Assembly (NCBI GenBank): GCA_019828595.1
Contig: JAHQRK010000013.1
Span: 1,333,501-1,397,500, forward strand
Direction: 5' to 3'
Length of the DNA stretch: 64,000 bases
DNA from: Aphanomyces cochlioides
Lineage: Eukaryota; Oomycota; Saprolegniomycetes; Saprolegniales; Verrucalvaceae
Shown: positions 11,822-22,551 of the stretch, piece after piece
Layout of the letters: each line of letters starts with the position of its first letter
Numbering within the stretch: the first letter of the stretch is position 1
Position numbers and translations under genes: made by a program
Notes under the pieces: model-generated
Databases searched by the model: none
The model's input: only the letters and a program-made list of their open reading frames with translations
Told to the model about the DNA's origin: nothing

Positions 11822-12619
11822 GTGGGTTTTTTGTCTGAACTCCATTCACTACAGAACCAAAGACAACGAAGACCGAAGGAAGAACAAGGCAAGACCATGG
11901 GGGGTGAAAAAAGCTCATCGGCAAGATGGACGAAGGAAATTGACCTTGAGTTCCTTCAACACTACGCTGAGGCCGCAGGGCAGCCTCATTTTGTGGCTTC
12001 TGGAGGCAAGTCATTGAAGGCTTCGGGATGGAACTCAGTTCTCGCCAAGATGTCGAACGCTGGCAACATATCTTCTGTCGAGCAGCTGAAGACAAGGTGG
12101 CGTCGAATGAAGGAGGATTACTCTGACTTTCACTGGTTGCCCACTCAGCACTCTGGTGGCAGCCGCTCAGGGATGACATCGGCACAATGGGCCGAGTTGG
12201 ATACAAAGGGCAAAAAACATAAACTCTCACGCTTCCGTTACATAGATTTCCCATACAATGACATCGTGCAGCGCATCGTTGGAGACACGATTGGCGGCAG
12301 CGATTTGCAAACGGATGACGAGGCGGCAAATATCCAAACCAACGTCGATTTTGGAGATTTCAGCGAGGAATATAGGACAAGCGACGATCGTAGGTTGGAA
12401 TCAAGTGGTGCCAACCTTACAGCAGCCCAAAATCGAGCCAGATTGGTCAATGATGCAATGAAAAAGAATCGAAAACGCAAGGCAATGGAGAATGAAGTCA
12501 AGCTTGAGCTAAAGCGCAGAAATGCTGATTCCCTCGCCAGTATTGCGAAAGACATATCCAACCTTGTCCAACTTACGGCTCGAAAGCAAGAACAAGAAAC
12601 ACAATACGAAAGCGACTAA
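11822..12619 (+). CDS. Harbinger Myb/SANT-like DNA-binding protein (H1)
   Basis: A 265-residue frame; a second ATG at 11897 would give a start 25 residues later, just before the domain. The N-terminal third has the tryptophan pattern of Myb/SANT-like domains (RWTKEIDLEFLQHY, GWNSVLAKM, LKTRWRRMKEDY), as in the DNA-binding partner of PIF/Harbinger transposases. The middle is acidic and the C-terminal part is a Lys/Arg-rich predicted coiled coil (KKNRKRKAMENEVKLELKRR), likely including a nuclear localisation signal. In known Harbinger systems this partner brings the nuclease to the element ends and into the nucleus; that role is inferred here from neighbourhood and fold. No frame damage seen. 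It is convergent with the transposase gene, whose stop is 39 bp downstream. Confidence 0.8.
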   Translation: MGFLSELHSLQNQRQRRPKEEQGKTMGGEKSSSARWTKEIDLEFLQHYAEAAGQPHFVASGGKSLKASGWNSVLAKMSNAGNISSVEQLKTRWRRMKEDYSDFHWLPTQHSGGSRSGMTSAQWAELDTKGKKHKLSRFRYIDFPYNDIVQRIVGDTIGGSDLQTDDEAANIQTNVDFGDFSEEYRTSDDRRLESSGANLTAAQNRARLVNDAMKKNRKRKAMENEVKLELKRRNADSLASIAKDISNLVQLTARKQEQETQYESD

Positions 12620-12657
12620 ACTATAAGTACTATCGAGCATGAAGAATTGTGTTTCGA

Positions 12658-13891
12658 TTAATGAATTGTCTCTACATGACTACAAAAAGCCTGCCACATG
12701 TCGTGAGCAATAGCATTTCTCCATTCATCACGTTGATTGTCTGCATGTTCGATCGCATCTTCATGAAGTAGTTCCATTTCGTCTTGAATATCTTGTAGAT
12801 CGGACAATGACACATCGTCCGATATTATTCGAGGATTGAATGCAATTGCAAAATTGTGCAATGCTGCACATGTATGAATCACATTGCAGGCACGATTGAT
12901 GGGCAGACGCATGTTGGACGACAATACTTTCCATTTCATTTTCCAAACTCCAAACGCCCATTCAACCACAATTCTGGCGCTGGAATGCCTATAATTGAAT
13001 ATTTCTCGTGCACTTTTAGGACGATTGGCAGGATCGACGGCCCATTCACGCAAGTGATATCTTTGACTCCTGTATGGCGTCAAAATTTTAGATGAATGGC
13101 GATAACCAGCGTCGGTCAAATAGAAAAAGCCATCAGGTATAGTTGATTCAAATTCAGAGCGGTCAATTACAAAGCCATCTGATGCACAACCTAAATCAAA
13201 GTAGGCAGGGTTCCTGCTAAAATGACCTACCTTCGGCACCAGCGTAAACAGCTAGAAAGCGGCCCAACTCATCAACCACACCCATGACGTTCGTCGACGT
13301 CTCACCCTTTCGGTTTCTAAAGCGATCAGTCATATCTGCAGCCACCACGAGCGGAATATGTGTTCCATCAATGGCTCCAGGACATTTACCAAAGAGAGGA
13401 TGTTGGGAGTAGAATGCAGCTGACGACGTACGCACACGATCTTCGTCGTGAACAGCATGGGCATAGAAACCATTCTTAATGAGGGCATTTAGAATAGCCA
13501 TCAGACCAATTCGACGATAAATACTGAGCTGACCGAACGATTGGCGTTGGAATATCTGCTCTTGCAGTCGCACGGTTGAACCAGTGGCAAGATACTGCAG
13601 CGTCACACGCACTACTGTACGAGGTTCCATCCTTCGTGGTACATGAGGAGCACAAAGCTCGACGAGGAGGTCAACTGCTGCCTTTGGAATTCGAAAATTG
13701 TCGTAGTACAAAGGATCCCCGCCGTGATCGAGTGCTTCCTGTAAGTCGAGAAAATCCATGAATGCTGCATGTGGTCGGATGAATCTTTGTTCGGGCTCAC
13801 TGTCGTCGCTCGATTCGATTTCATCGTCCAACGTGGCGATCGCGTTGCCAGTGAGGCTGACAATGAGAACAAGAACGTCGTAAGCGTTCAT
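12658..13891 (-). CDS. Harbinger DDE transposase (H1), HARBI1-like, two exons
   Basis: Exons 13891-13231 and 13190-12658 on minus, with a 40 bp GT..AG intron, encode 397 residues. Splicing removes a stop and joins the region after the second Asp to the rest in the pattern usual for the family. Catalytic positions are all present: D175 (CPGAIDGTHI), D207 (NVMGVVDELGRF) and E297 (ARIVVEWAFG). The N-terminal helical region holds the family's predicted DNA-contact segment. Length is slightly above vertebrate HARBI1. The protein would cut and rejoin the element ends with the Myb-like partner. There is no stop or frameshift, so it is the best-preserved transposase in the window. Confidence 0.88.
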
Positions 13892-14112
13892 GATTCAACT
13901 TGTCTTTTAAAATTGATGGCAGAGAAAACTACCCCTACCCTCATGATCTCTCCAGCTCACTGCTCTGGAGGTAGGTTTTGAAAAACCCGATTTCCGTGGG
14001 TCAAATTGTTTGTGCCCCAAGTCAACTCGGTTTATGTTCGGTGAACTTGCAAAAACCCAGGTTTTTGGCCGATTTCCATACCAAAAACTTGAGTTCCCCG
14101 TACAGGGCCTCA

Positions 14113-14957
14113 AGGTTTTGGTGCTGGTGACAAGGAGGCCGTGGCCAAGTTTGAAGGGAAGCTCATTTTCAAGACAAAATACGGTGTACGTACTATTCAT
14201 GATGTTCTTCACTTCCCTCAGCCTGGTGTCTCACTTTTGTCGTTGGTGGTGTTTAACAAACGAGGCCTTGATTTCAAGTCGATTGGTCCCACAAGTCTCA
14301 AGGTGATGAAGGGTGATCGCGATGTTCTCGATTTTGAACGTACGGGGCAGCTTTATGAACTAATTGGCGAGCCTGTGGTGCCGGATCAAGTGTTAGCCAT
14401 TCAAGAAATCGATATCTTGCATCGCCGAACGGGCCATGTTTCCGCTGCTAACCTTCATCAACTTAGTACGTCTGGATTTGCAAAATGCCCAACTTAAAAG
14501 GCCAATCCCTGACTACTTGTGAAGTATACATGACATCAAATTTAAAGCGGCAATCCTTCTCAGACAAAGTCCACGACGACTTGCCAGACACAGTCAGTGC
14601 GAGTCTAATCTTTTTTAGTGTGTCGTCTCGTGAAGGCCATACTTGCGCTCTCAACCTGGTCACACATGATCTTCGGCCGAGCTATGTTGCACCATAGCGT
14701 TTGAAGGGTGATGCATTGGTCACCTTCGGGCGCTTCTTTGTGTATTATAAGACGCAACGCTCTACGAGCATCAAATATGTCAAATGCGACGGTGGTGATG
14801 AGTTTGCTGGACAGTTTAAGAGCTTTCTTGAGGTGAATGGTGTTGAAATGCACGTCACACCCCGAGAAATCCCTCAGCTCAATGGTATTGCGGAACGCAC
14901 TGGCGGGATCCTCGGCTCTATGGTCCGTTCTTTGCTCAAAGATGCTGGTCTTAGTAA
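14113..14957 (+). pseudogene. Copia protease-integrase segment, interrupted by Harbinger H2
   Basis: Resumes the copia reading directly after H1. It contains the segment that follows the protease (DVLHFPQPGVSLLSL), the GAG-pre-integrase region with its His-containing motif (LHRRTGHVSAANLHQL), then a damaged integrase core. KCDGGDEF supplies one catalytic Asp and the AERT motif the Glu. Stops near 14495 and 14696 and frame changes break it. It ends at TAA 14955-14957, the target duplication of H2; the continuation is on the minus strand at 23894-23480 because of a later inversion. Confidence 0.75.
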
Positions 14958-15394
14958 CACCCCGTTTCAAGTCAAAGTAACTTAAGTAGAGGTTACAATC
15001 CAGATGGACAAGACCAGCTGCATTCAATTTAGTTGGCTAAATATTTTCTCGACTTACTCAAGTTTCCACGGCCCTCAGAGGTCCAGTAAGTTGAGCAAGT
15101 TGCCTAGATTCACTAGCTTGTATCGCCTAGGCTGTACAAAAATAGCCCTCAACGCGACGAAATTGCAAGTTGCTCCTTCTCCTCGTGTCCGGGATACCGT
15201 GGTCTCACCTTGCGTGATTGTGACGACCATTGTGGAAGACAGCTCCGCCATCTTTGTGCGATTGATTTGGGGTGTCCAGATGACACCGTGCGCTGCGAAA
15301 CGTGCTTCGTAGGCTACCAAGCCCTAATGGATCACTCGTCACAAAGCACTATAGCATAATACATTATGACTTATCGATAACGATGATATAGGAA

Positions 15395-16183
15395 ATGCAA
15401 TCATTTGTATCCGGGAAGAGGAAGGCGAATTCAAGCAAACAAGCAACGTCTTCCTCGAAGAAATCCCGTGGAGTCAACTGGTCTGATGAATCTACAAAGC
15501 AAATGCTGCAGCAGCGCTTCCGAAACCCCACGATTGTTAAGGCATTCAACTCAACAAAAGAGGCAAAGGACGTTGATGATGCTTGGTCAGCTGTGGCTGC
15601 AAATATTGACAGTGTACATACGGGGGGGGGCAATGTAGGGTGCGATTGAGGACTGTATTGCAGATATTGGGTAAGTAAAAACGACCTTGGTGGAAATGAA
15701 ACTTCATAATCATATTAGAAATACACAAGCGAACTCAAAGGCAATGGTGAGACGGGAAACAAGTCCATCAAAGTGCCCGGATACTTTGAATTGCTAGGAG
15801 AGTGTCTGCAGAATGAAGTTGGACTTTCTCAAGCTTGTATCGTCGATTCAACTGGCAAATTGCGGACACAGGTTGATTCAACTCTGGGTATTATATGTGT
15901 TTTGCATTGACTTAATTAACATTAGCTCAAGAGGAAGTAAACGACGGACGAAGCAACCCATTTGATCCTCAAACTAAACGTGTGCCATGGAACACGCCTA
16001 CAAAGAAGACGAATGACATTACGAGAATGACAGAATGTATGGAGAAGCTAGTTTCACATATCACTCGAGATCATTCAACTGGGGGGTCCGCACGACGACG
16101 TGATGGAGCTCAAAAGCCAATTGAACAGCATCCAAGACCAATTGAACGATGTCATTGCTATCATCAAGGAGAAACTAGGATAA
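15395..16183 (+). pseudogene. Harbinger Myb/SANT-like protein relic (H2)
   Basis: The first frame (15395-15649) carries a basic N-terminus and a Myb-like segment (VNWSDESTKQMLQQRF, then VDDAWSAVAANI). The reading then needs one extra base in a G-run near 15622 to continue into the third helix and the TG-rich segment (GNGETGNKSIKVPGYF). GT..AG introns are visible near 15671-15717 and 15886-15928. A second frameshift sits in a G-run near 16081, followed by a coiled-coil end (QLNSIQDQLNDVIAIIKEKLG) with stop at 16181-16183. Two homopolymer shifts make it a pseudogene, or possibly reflect sequencing error. Confidence 0.65.
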
Positions 16184-16185
16184 GT

Positions 16186-17102
16186 TCAAATAGTACTTCC
16201 ATGTTTAAATCTTTTAAATTCAGCACAGTATTCATTTCGTTTTGCAATTCCTTTCTCCAACAGCTCTTTATGATTGTCCACACCACTGTAGAACTTTGGA
16301 TCATCGTCTGAGTGATCCAACATATCATCTGTGCATCGAGACGATATCAAGCTGGCTTCACTTGCAATAATATCTTCCAAATACGACAAGGCATCGGTCT
16401 CGTGCCTCAGGCACCAATTCTGCACGACAACACAAGCAGATATCACACTGCCATCCTCTGCCACTGAGTTCATATCCAGTTCAGTTTTTAGAATAGGAAA
16501 TCGCCCTTTTAAAAAGCCGAATGCACGCTTAACTGGGTTTCGAGTTTGTGAGTGGGCCAAGTTGAATTGACGGCGATATCTATTGCCACGAGCATCGTCG
16601 TGTGGATATGGAATGAATAGAAATTCGCGCAAAAAATAGCCACCATCGCCGAGAAAATGCCAGCCACTTGGAATGATTCTTGTTGGGTCTAAGCCAGGTA
16701 CACTTCGACTCCAAAGGTTCATGTCGTTGCATCCACCAGGCCGCACGGAGAAATCCATGAAAAACATATTTGAGTCAACAGCATCTTGCATATTATATGC
16801 AACAAACCCTTTACGGCTGTACTAACCCCAGAAATTGCGTGGTCGAGTTTTCTTGATGAGCGTACCATCGACGGCACCAGCAACATTGGGGAAACCAGCT
16901 ATTGACGCAAATCCAGCTTGAACAAAACACCATCCCTCTTTGTTTCTTGGGGGAAGACATGTAAAGATCGTTCAAAATACAACACACGACAAATAGACGT
17001 CACCGCTCTACTCAATGTCGCTGTACTCACGCCATACTTGTCGGCAATATCTACCATAGTTCCCATTGAGCCTAGATACGATAGTGTCATTGCTAGTTTC
17101 AT
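16186..17102 (-). pseudogene. Harbinger DDE transposase relic (H2), main part
   Basis: Minus-strand pieces cover the helix-turn-helix (DIADKYGVSTATLSRAV), the first catalytic Asp (NVAGAVDGTLI), the second region (FMDFSVRPGGCNDMNLW) and the end of the core (NPVKRAFGFLKGRF). Damage is clear: a one-base shift in a C-run near 16960, a TAG inside the core near 16825, and Lys in place of the catalytic Glu of the usual VERAFG motif. The N-terminal segment of the same protein lies on the opposite strand at 17683-17975, separated by the smaller inversion. It is not active. Confidence 0.75.
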
Positions 17103-17112
17103 TGAAAAAGGA

Positions 17113-17379
17113 TGTCAGCTATTTCACTCTTAGACTGTGTATGGATTATTCACAAGACTAGTACTTTACTCCTTCAGTCGAGTGGCGATTCTGCTCAAAA
17201 GAGACTAACAACGCGGACCCACTCGTGGAGAAATACTGTGCTGTCGAGTAAAATGACCACATAACCGCTTCGAGAAGACAGTTGAAATACCTTGGCAAAC
17301 AAGGTTGAGGGACAGGGACAGAGAGGGACACCCAGGGACAGGGGGGAAAAGGTAAAGGCAACCAAGAAGTGCTACCAAA
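17113..17379 (-). mobile_element. Gypsy 5' untranslated region and primer binding site, inverted
   Basis: Read on the minus strand this follows the LTR at 17593-17380. The first bases after the LTR are TT then TGGTAGCACTTC, a TGG start typical of a tRNA primer binding site. No open frame of note. A run of GGGACAGGGACAG-like repeats lies near 17310-17345. It is separated from the gag start at 17976 by the smaller inversion. The left limit is approximate. Confidence 0.55.
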
Positions 17380-17593
17380 TGTAGCAAACTAGGCAGAGGA
17401 AGGCAAATTGTAGAATGAATTAGATCTCAACTTAACTCTAATATAGCACATCCTTGTAACTTTAAGCCACATCCTATTGTCACATCGCTTTGGTTGGTGT
17501 TGAGGGGCGTTTACGCTAGTTTCCTAAGTCGTAAACTGCGTTACAGCATTCAGCCGAAGTCCTGAGCCAAACCGGTGGCTCAGGATCGCTACA
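17380..17593 (-). repeat. Gypsy 5' LTR (214 bp), lying inverted
   Basis: Near-identical to 23954-24162 apart from a few small differences, starting TGTAGC and ending GCTACA in both directions. The five bases to its right (GTAGA, 17594-17598) equal the five bases to the left of the other LTR (23949-23953). In the gypsy orientation these are the outer flanks of the two LTRs, i.e. the target site duplication. Confidence 0.8.
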
Positions 17594-17682
17594 GTAGAAG
17601 TTACATCCAAATGAAACGAAAAACTGCGGAACTTGCGTAAATTTTGTTGGATCCATCCTTTGGCCGGGAACAGCTGTGAAGG

Positions 17683-17975
17683 GTGGCTCAAATAACAGAT
17701 ATTGCCGTGGCAGTGATTGGAATTGGGATATGTGCTGCTGTGATACTGACGACTGATGGCCACGCAAACCGCAACGAAAATCTTCACGTGTCGACTCTGC
17801 AGAAAGATTACTTTCAAGTAATGTACAGTAGCGCCTCAAACCAGTCGTTCTGTCGTTCGTTTCGTATGTCTCGTCGGTGCTTTGAAGATCTAAGAAACTA
17901 TCTGGAGTCGGTGTGGCCCAAGTACTTCAACAAGCCAGCAACTCCTCGCCTAGAAGCAACAATTGCGTTTCAAGC
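17683..17975 (+). pseudogene. N-terminal piece of the H2 Harbinger transposase, displaced by inversion
   Basis: Encodes the typical N-terminal region of a Harbinger nuclease (CRSFRMSRRCFEDLRNYL, then PRLEATIAFQ). The continuation (helix-turn-helix onward) is on the opposite strand ending at 17102. No ATG opens the frame; the first in-frame ATG is internal. Reversing 17113-17975 puts it beside its partner in the correct order and strand, although the exact join is not in frame. Confidence 0.65.
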
Positions 17976-18621
17976 GTACACCAATTAGCGGCTGCCGAAT
18001 CTATCGCGGATTTGTTCTCGACTCCCAGCGAAGCGATCAAATTGCGTGCTGACATCTACCGACTCTGCTCGTTCCAAAGCGTGGTCATCAAAAAACTGAG
18101 TGCCCTAATCCCTAAAGCAAAAAACTCCGACGCGCGCAACGTACTTCAAGCTCTTACGGATAACCTTATCCGGCGCAACACTCAAGTCGAAAATCTGATC
18201 AGTTGGACGCTCGACCGCGACATCATCAATTACCGCGCAGCCCGCCTCAAGAAGAAAGCAGCCAATCAAAATCAAGAAAAAGCGAAATCCAAGTCGAAGA
18301 CGAAGAAAAGTCAAAAAATAGAAATAGAATAACTTAGTCTTTTTAAGAAAACAAAAAAGACAGCAAAAAAAGAAAATAGAACAAAGTTAGAAAAAGAATT
18401 CAAAACAAAACACTTTCAAAAAATAATAATATCAGAAAAAAAGATGGTAGAATTAGAGCAATTATTTGCAACAATGTTAGAAACAATTCATAGATTAGAG
18501 AAAAATTTGGAAGAAGTCTCCAAGAACACAATCCCTTCAAGTTGAAGTCCAAAAAGAAAGCAACAAGCGACATGAAGAAAGTCGACGTGGTCAAGAATAC
18601 AAAGTTGAAGGCCTTACAATT
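17976..18621 (+). pseudogene. Gypsy gag, 5' part, cut by inversion
   Basis: A first frame ending at 18332 encodes a helical, Lys-rich protein (KLRADIYRLCSFQSVVIK). After a poorly coding A-rich stretch, ATG 18444 opens a coiled-coil segment (VELEQLFATMLETIHRLEKN) that continues after a one-base shift into a charged region and stops abruptly at 18621, where the sequence becomes inverted Helitron. The next gag residues are found on the minus strand from 28717 downward; joining the two ends keeps frame exactly. Confidence 0.7.
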
Positions 18622-21610
18622 CCCCAGTGAATATGACCAACATATGGGCATGAGGCAGACCACGCTTTTGGAATTCGACAACACGAACACACGCAGCTTG
18701 TCGACCCAAAACTTCCCCCTTGTACAGCATGGCTTCAATGGCTAAGAGCTTGAGACGGAACATGCGCGTCACTAAGTCAGGTCGATCAGCTGGAGATCGT
18801 TTAAATCCATAGTCGTCTTTCGCCAATTCCAGCTCCCTGTCGATTTCAACCCACTTTGGATTGCATGTCACAGTGATAAAAAGGTCTGGTCGACCGAACT
18901 TGCGAACAATTGCCATGGCGTCAAGGTAACGTTGTCTCATGTACCGAGGTCCACCCGTGTAAGATGACGGCAAAACAGTCCTTTTTCCAATGCTTTTGAG
19001 GTCCACATCATGCGAAACAGCGTCATGAAGTGCGCGGTACGTGTCGCTGCGGAGGTTGTTGGTTTGGTCACGAATATATCGAAGCCTTTGGTTTTCCACC
19101 TTTGCAAAATTGTCGACTGCAAACACTTGAAATAGAGGTCCGCTGGCATGTAATGGAGAGAATGCACCGCGCTCGTGCAAATGATATCGAGCATAATCGT
19201 TCAAACTCACGTTTTCATGATTGCGACCGCTCTTGTTGTCAAACGACCACCCCAAATCCCAGTGGGAAAGAGCAAAGGGTATTGAAGCGGGTCATATGCC
19301 GAATGAAATTCCTTAATGCGAAATAAGCGTTGTTCCCCAGGTTGTCGATCCAAACGCACATGTTTACCAACGTGATAGTTTCGCTGAACTTCGCTGAGTA
19401 CGGGGCCATCAATACCATGCAGTAAGATATGACGCCCTGACTTGGACGTTTCTGAAAAAAGAACAGCGATTTCAGAACACGTAGGAAGGTTATGCGTTCG
19501 GCTGTTGCTTCGAGGCTGAGCAGTGAGCACAATTCTCATGTCGTCATCCTTTGGAATATCCTTCGCATGCTTGTACAGTTGGGTGAACGCGTTGTGCTGT
19601 AGTAGTAGACGCTGGATTTTCGTCACAGTTGACACATTAAGATTTCCCCCAAGCATTCTTCGTCGTATGCTTGCTTGCGTTTCAGGATCCGTAATGTAGA
19701 TCTGGGCGTAACTGGCTTGTTCTTCGTCCGCAGGCAACAGTGGTCCAATCAAATGATGCAAAGCGCCTTGGATTGTACAAGATCTCGGCCCACCGTTGCC
19801 GTGAATAATTTCTTGGGTACCAATAGATGTAAAGGCAAAGAGGGCGTTGTACCGGCGAGTGTTATTGACAAACCCTCTGGTTTTGAACAAAGCAATGTAT
19901 TCGCGAAACTCGGGTGTGTCAGGCCAGGTAGCAACAGGCAGCACTCGAGAGCCTCCACCGCAGCAGTCCTTTTCTTCGCCTGGCCAAATCTTCGCTTCGC
20001 AATGGCGGCAAATCGAACGCTGCTCAATAGTATGAAGAGGCACCAATGATTCATCGAAGTCATCGAAACTGACGCGTGCACTGTTGTGAGCACTCTTCTT
20101 CTTCGGGCGACCCTTGGGTTTATTCCGGAGACTTAATCCTTGCTCGCGAGGAGGTACATCAATCAAATCCACATCCACGTTTAGCGGAGGATCAGCATTT
20201 GCCAAGGCAAGTAATTGATTGTCAGTGTTGCAATCCACATTTCCATCGGAAATATCTTCTTCCTTGGTTTCTTCTTCACCTCCTTCATTCATACGGTTAG
20301 GTTGTAGCGCAGCATAGATCCTTCGATTGTCAACTGTGCGCTCGCGATCTTCTTGCTCCTGAGCTGCCAGAATCTTGAGATGATGGTCACTTTGAGCGCG
20401 ATAATGGATTCCGTCTTCTCCCTCCTTGGTTTCCTCTTCGTCGCTCTTTTCCATGTCCGTATGGTGCAAAATGATGGCACCCGCCCTTGATTCGCAACCT
20501 CAGTGTTGTGCTCTTTTTCGCGAGCACGTTTGTTGTATTCCGCCTTCTTGGATCTTTTCATAGCCACCTCTTTGTCGAAGTCTTCCACGATAGCATGCCG
20601 TTTCTTTTCGCGAGCACGATTGTTGTACTCCGCCTTTTTGGATTTTTCCATTGCCACCTCTTCGTTGACTGCATCCAGGATAGCTTGCCGTTTCTTTTCG
20701 CGAGCACGATTGTTGTACTCCGCCTTTTTGGATTTTTCCATTGCCACCTCTTCGTTGACTTCATCCAGGATAGCTTGCCGTTTCTTTTCGCGAGCACGAT
20801 TGTTGTACTCCTCCTTTAGAAGAGCTTGCCGATTCTTTTCGCGAGCACGATTGTTGTACTCCGCCTTTAGAAGAGCTTGCCGATTCTTTTCGCGAGCACG
20901 ATTGTTGTACTCCGCCTTTTTGGATTTTTCCATTGCCACCTCTTCGTCAACTTCATCCACGATAGCTTGCCGTTTCTTTTCGCGAGCACGATTGTTGTAC
21001 TCCGCCTTTAGAAGAGCTTGCCGATTCTTTTCGCGAGCACGATTGTTGTACTCCGCCTTTTTGGATTTTTCCATTGCCACCTCTTCGTCAACTTCATCCA
21101 GGATAGCTTGCCGTTTCTTTTCGCGAGCACGATTGTTGTACTCCGCCTTTTTGGATTTTTCCATTGCCACCTCTTCGTCAACTTCATCCACGATAGCTTG
21201 CCGTTTCTTTTCGCGAGCATGTTTGTTGTACTCCGCCTTGTTGGCTTTTCTCATAGCCGCCTCGTCGTTAATATTGCCCTGATTCAAGGCATCGTCATCC
21301 ACAGCCCAGCCATTAGCTCCAGTTGATGCAGACTCTTGTTCGGTAGTATGCACTTCATTCCGCTCTGCTTGCTTTCCAGGTTCGGAATTATCGATCGCAT
21401 GTCCTTGATTGTCATTGTCATGATTGCCTTTGCCTTTTTTTTTTTTAATTTTTGCTGTCCCTGGCTGCTCTATGAGAAAGTCCGGTATTTCGAGCCAAAA
21501 AGGCCCTACTTCGTTGCGTTCGCATATCGCGTCGGAATTAGCCTTTCGGAGTCCAAGCCTCTGGCCAGAGTATGGCTTAAAGTGGCAGAAAGGGCTCGTC
21601 ACCCTACTGC
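18622..21610 (-). pseudogene. Helitron Rep protein, N-terminal part (copy 1)
   Basis: Three overlapping minus-strand frames together match the Rep part of copy 2 almost base for base. Two one-base deletions break it: one in a G-run near 20482, one near 19256. The N-terminal region has ten units of a charged repeat (KAEYNNRAREKKRQAI type). The C-terminal frame holds the Rep motifs LFITVTCNPKWVE and GLPHAHMLV (the HUH metal site). It stops at the inversion breakpoint just after the HUH motif, so the catalytic tyrosines are not on this fragment. Confidence 0.8.
20540..21290. repeat. Tandem coding repeat in Helitron Rep, copy 1 (ten units)
   Basis: Units of 51 or 90 bp alternate and encode 17- or 30-residue charged repeats starting K(A/E)EYN. 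Copy 2 has eight units and copy 3 four, so the array length changes between copies. Confidence 0.75.
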
Positions 21611-21839
21611 ACAGTGTGTTGACCACTTATTCAGCGGCCTTTTCTGCCCGAGTGAAGCTATCCTAAGACATGCATCTCACCTTGCATCGTCCCAGAAAAA
21701 CTCAACTGCCATTCAATCGCCTTTGGCAGGTATTATTTTAAATAGTAGGACAATATATTTTCATTTTGTATGTGGAATGACTATTAATATTATCGACAAC
21801 TGCCACGTCCAGCATCATGGGTGCATGAACGAACTTGTC

Positions 21840-21985
21840 TCAAATTACTCTTTTTTTGACTTGGCGTTTGTATGTAAAAATTGCTCATTTTGTACTTGGA
21901 TAAAGTATATAAAAATTGCTCATTTGTTGACTTGGCGTTTGTATGTAAAAATTGCTCATTTGTTGACTTGACGTTTGTATGTAAA
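21840..21985. repeat. 36 bp subterminal minisatellite, Helitron copy 1
   Basis: A unit containing GAGCAATTTTTACATACAAA (on minus) and a CAAGTCAAC core is repeated several times near the 5' end of the Helitron. Equivalent arrays lie near 32036-32170 and 38545-38785. Confidence 0.7.
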
Positions 21986-22042
21986 ATTACTCTCGTACTT
22001 AGTCTCGTACTTACGTGTTGCGTTAGAGCCTTAAGTAATAGA

Positions 22043-22551
22043 TAAGCAGTCAATGTTAGTACATTTAATGTACTGACATCAACATTAAGACTTCCCATCC
22101 ATATGACAAAATGGAAGGAATTACTTAAGGGAAGTACTTTACCTTGTTACTAGCATCAAGTATTATATGAACAGCCTCGATTCTCGTTTTTTACCAAAAA
22201 CAGCATTTTCCAGCAAAACTCAAGGCTTGTGCTCTTGTCAACTGACATTCGAGATGGCTTCATTCTTCTAATCCCCGCGACTAAGAGCACCCACACCGCG
22301 CATTGTATCTGCTATTTCTTAGCCATATTTGCATTACATATAAAAAAGCATCCCACATCGCGTAGTGCAAATGGCATCTAACTTTAGGTTAGTGGAAACC
22401 GCTAGGCAAAAATAGACTGTGGGGATAGCCTAGTGTAAACTTCAGATCATCTTGAATCGACCATGTCCGATGAAGCGGTCGACTTCGATGCAACAAAACA
22501 CTGAAGAAAAGATGAAGAGGCAAGAAATTCCGTCAAGTTGACGATGAACTG
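22043..22551. other. Helitron flank and putative leader of the NAM-like gene
   Basis: Starts as the 5' flank of Helitron copy 1. Near 22283 a GAGCACCCACACCG stretch resembles terminal repeats of small DNA transposons, but no matching right end was found. ATG 22463 opens a 13-codon frame that stops. Confidence 0.4.

Larger units (their letters stand above)
11662..14109. mobile_element. PIF/Harbinger element H1, complete, inserted in copia
   Basis: Length 2,448 bp. The ends are inverted (GGCCCTGTTCG left; GGCCCTGTACG reading in from the right) and the flanks are a perfect three-base duplication, TCA. It encodes the two genes expected of the superfamily in divergent-to-convergent layout: a Myb/SANT-like protein on plus and a DDE nuclease on minus. 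Both are open, so the element may be autonomous. Confidence 0.85.
14958..17112. mobile_element. PIF/Harbinger element H2, left part
   Basis: Starts with a terminal repeat containing ACCCCGTTTCAAGTCAA. The same sequence, inverted relative to the ancestral order, ends at 23898, and both are flanked by the duplication TAA/TTA. The left part holds a Myb-like pseudogene on plus and most of a DDE transposase pseudogene on minus. The remainder has been moved to about 17594-17975 and 23898-23953 by a gypsy insertion and two inversions. Its right boundary here is approximate. Confidence 0.7.
18622..22042 (-). mobile_element. Helitron copy 1, 5' half, inverted
   Basis: Minus-strand copy of the first 3.4 kb of Helitron copy 2. 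It begins (on minus) TCTATTACTTAAGG at 22042, preceded by A, and ends at 18622 within the Rep gene. The rest of the element is on the plus strand from 28719. Includes the 36 bp subterminal repeats near 21840-21985. Confidence 0.85.

Noticed and set aside
17380..17593. Solo LTR
   Set aside because: Its two flanks do not match each other, but the right flank matches the outer flank of the other LTR, so it is the displaced 5' LTR of the same element.
20487..21282. Repeat-rich hydrophobic frames on plus (and their mirror at 32740-33490 minus)
   Set aside because: Antisense of the Helitron Rep repeats; the apparent FLDFSIATSS units arise from the complementary strand.
21336..21971. 211-codon frame with mirror at 32087-32686
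   Set aside because: Falls on the reverse strand of the Helitron 5' region and has no family resemblance; the copies agree only because the Helitrons are near-identical.
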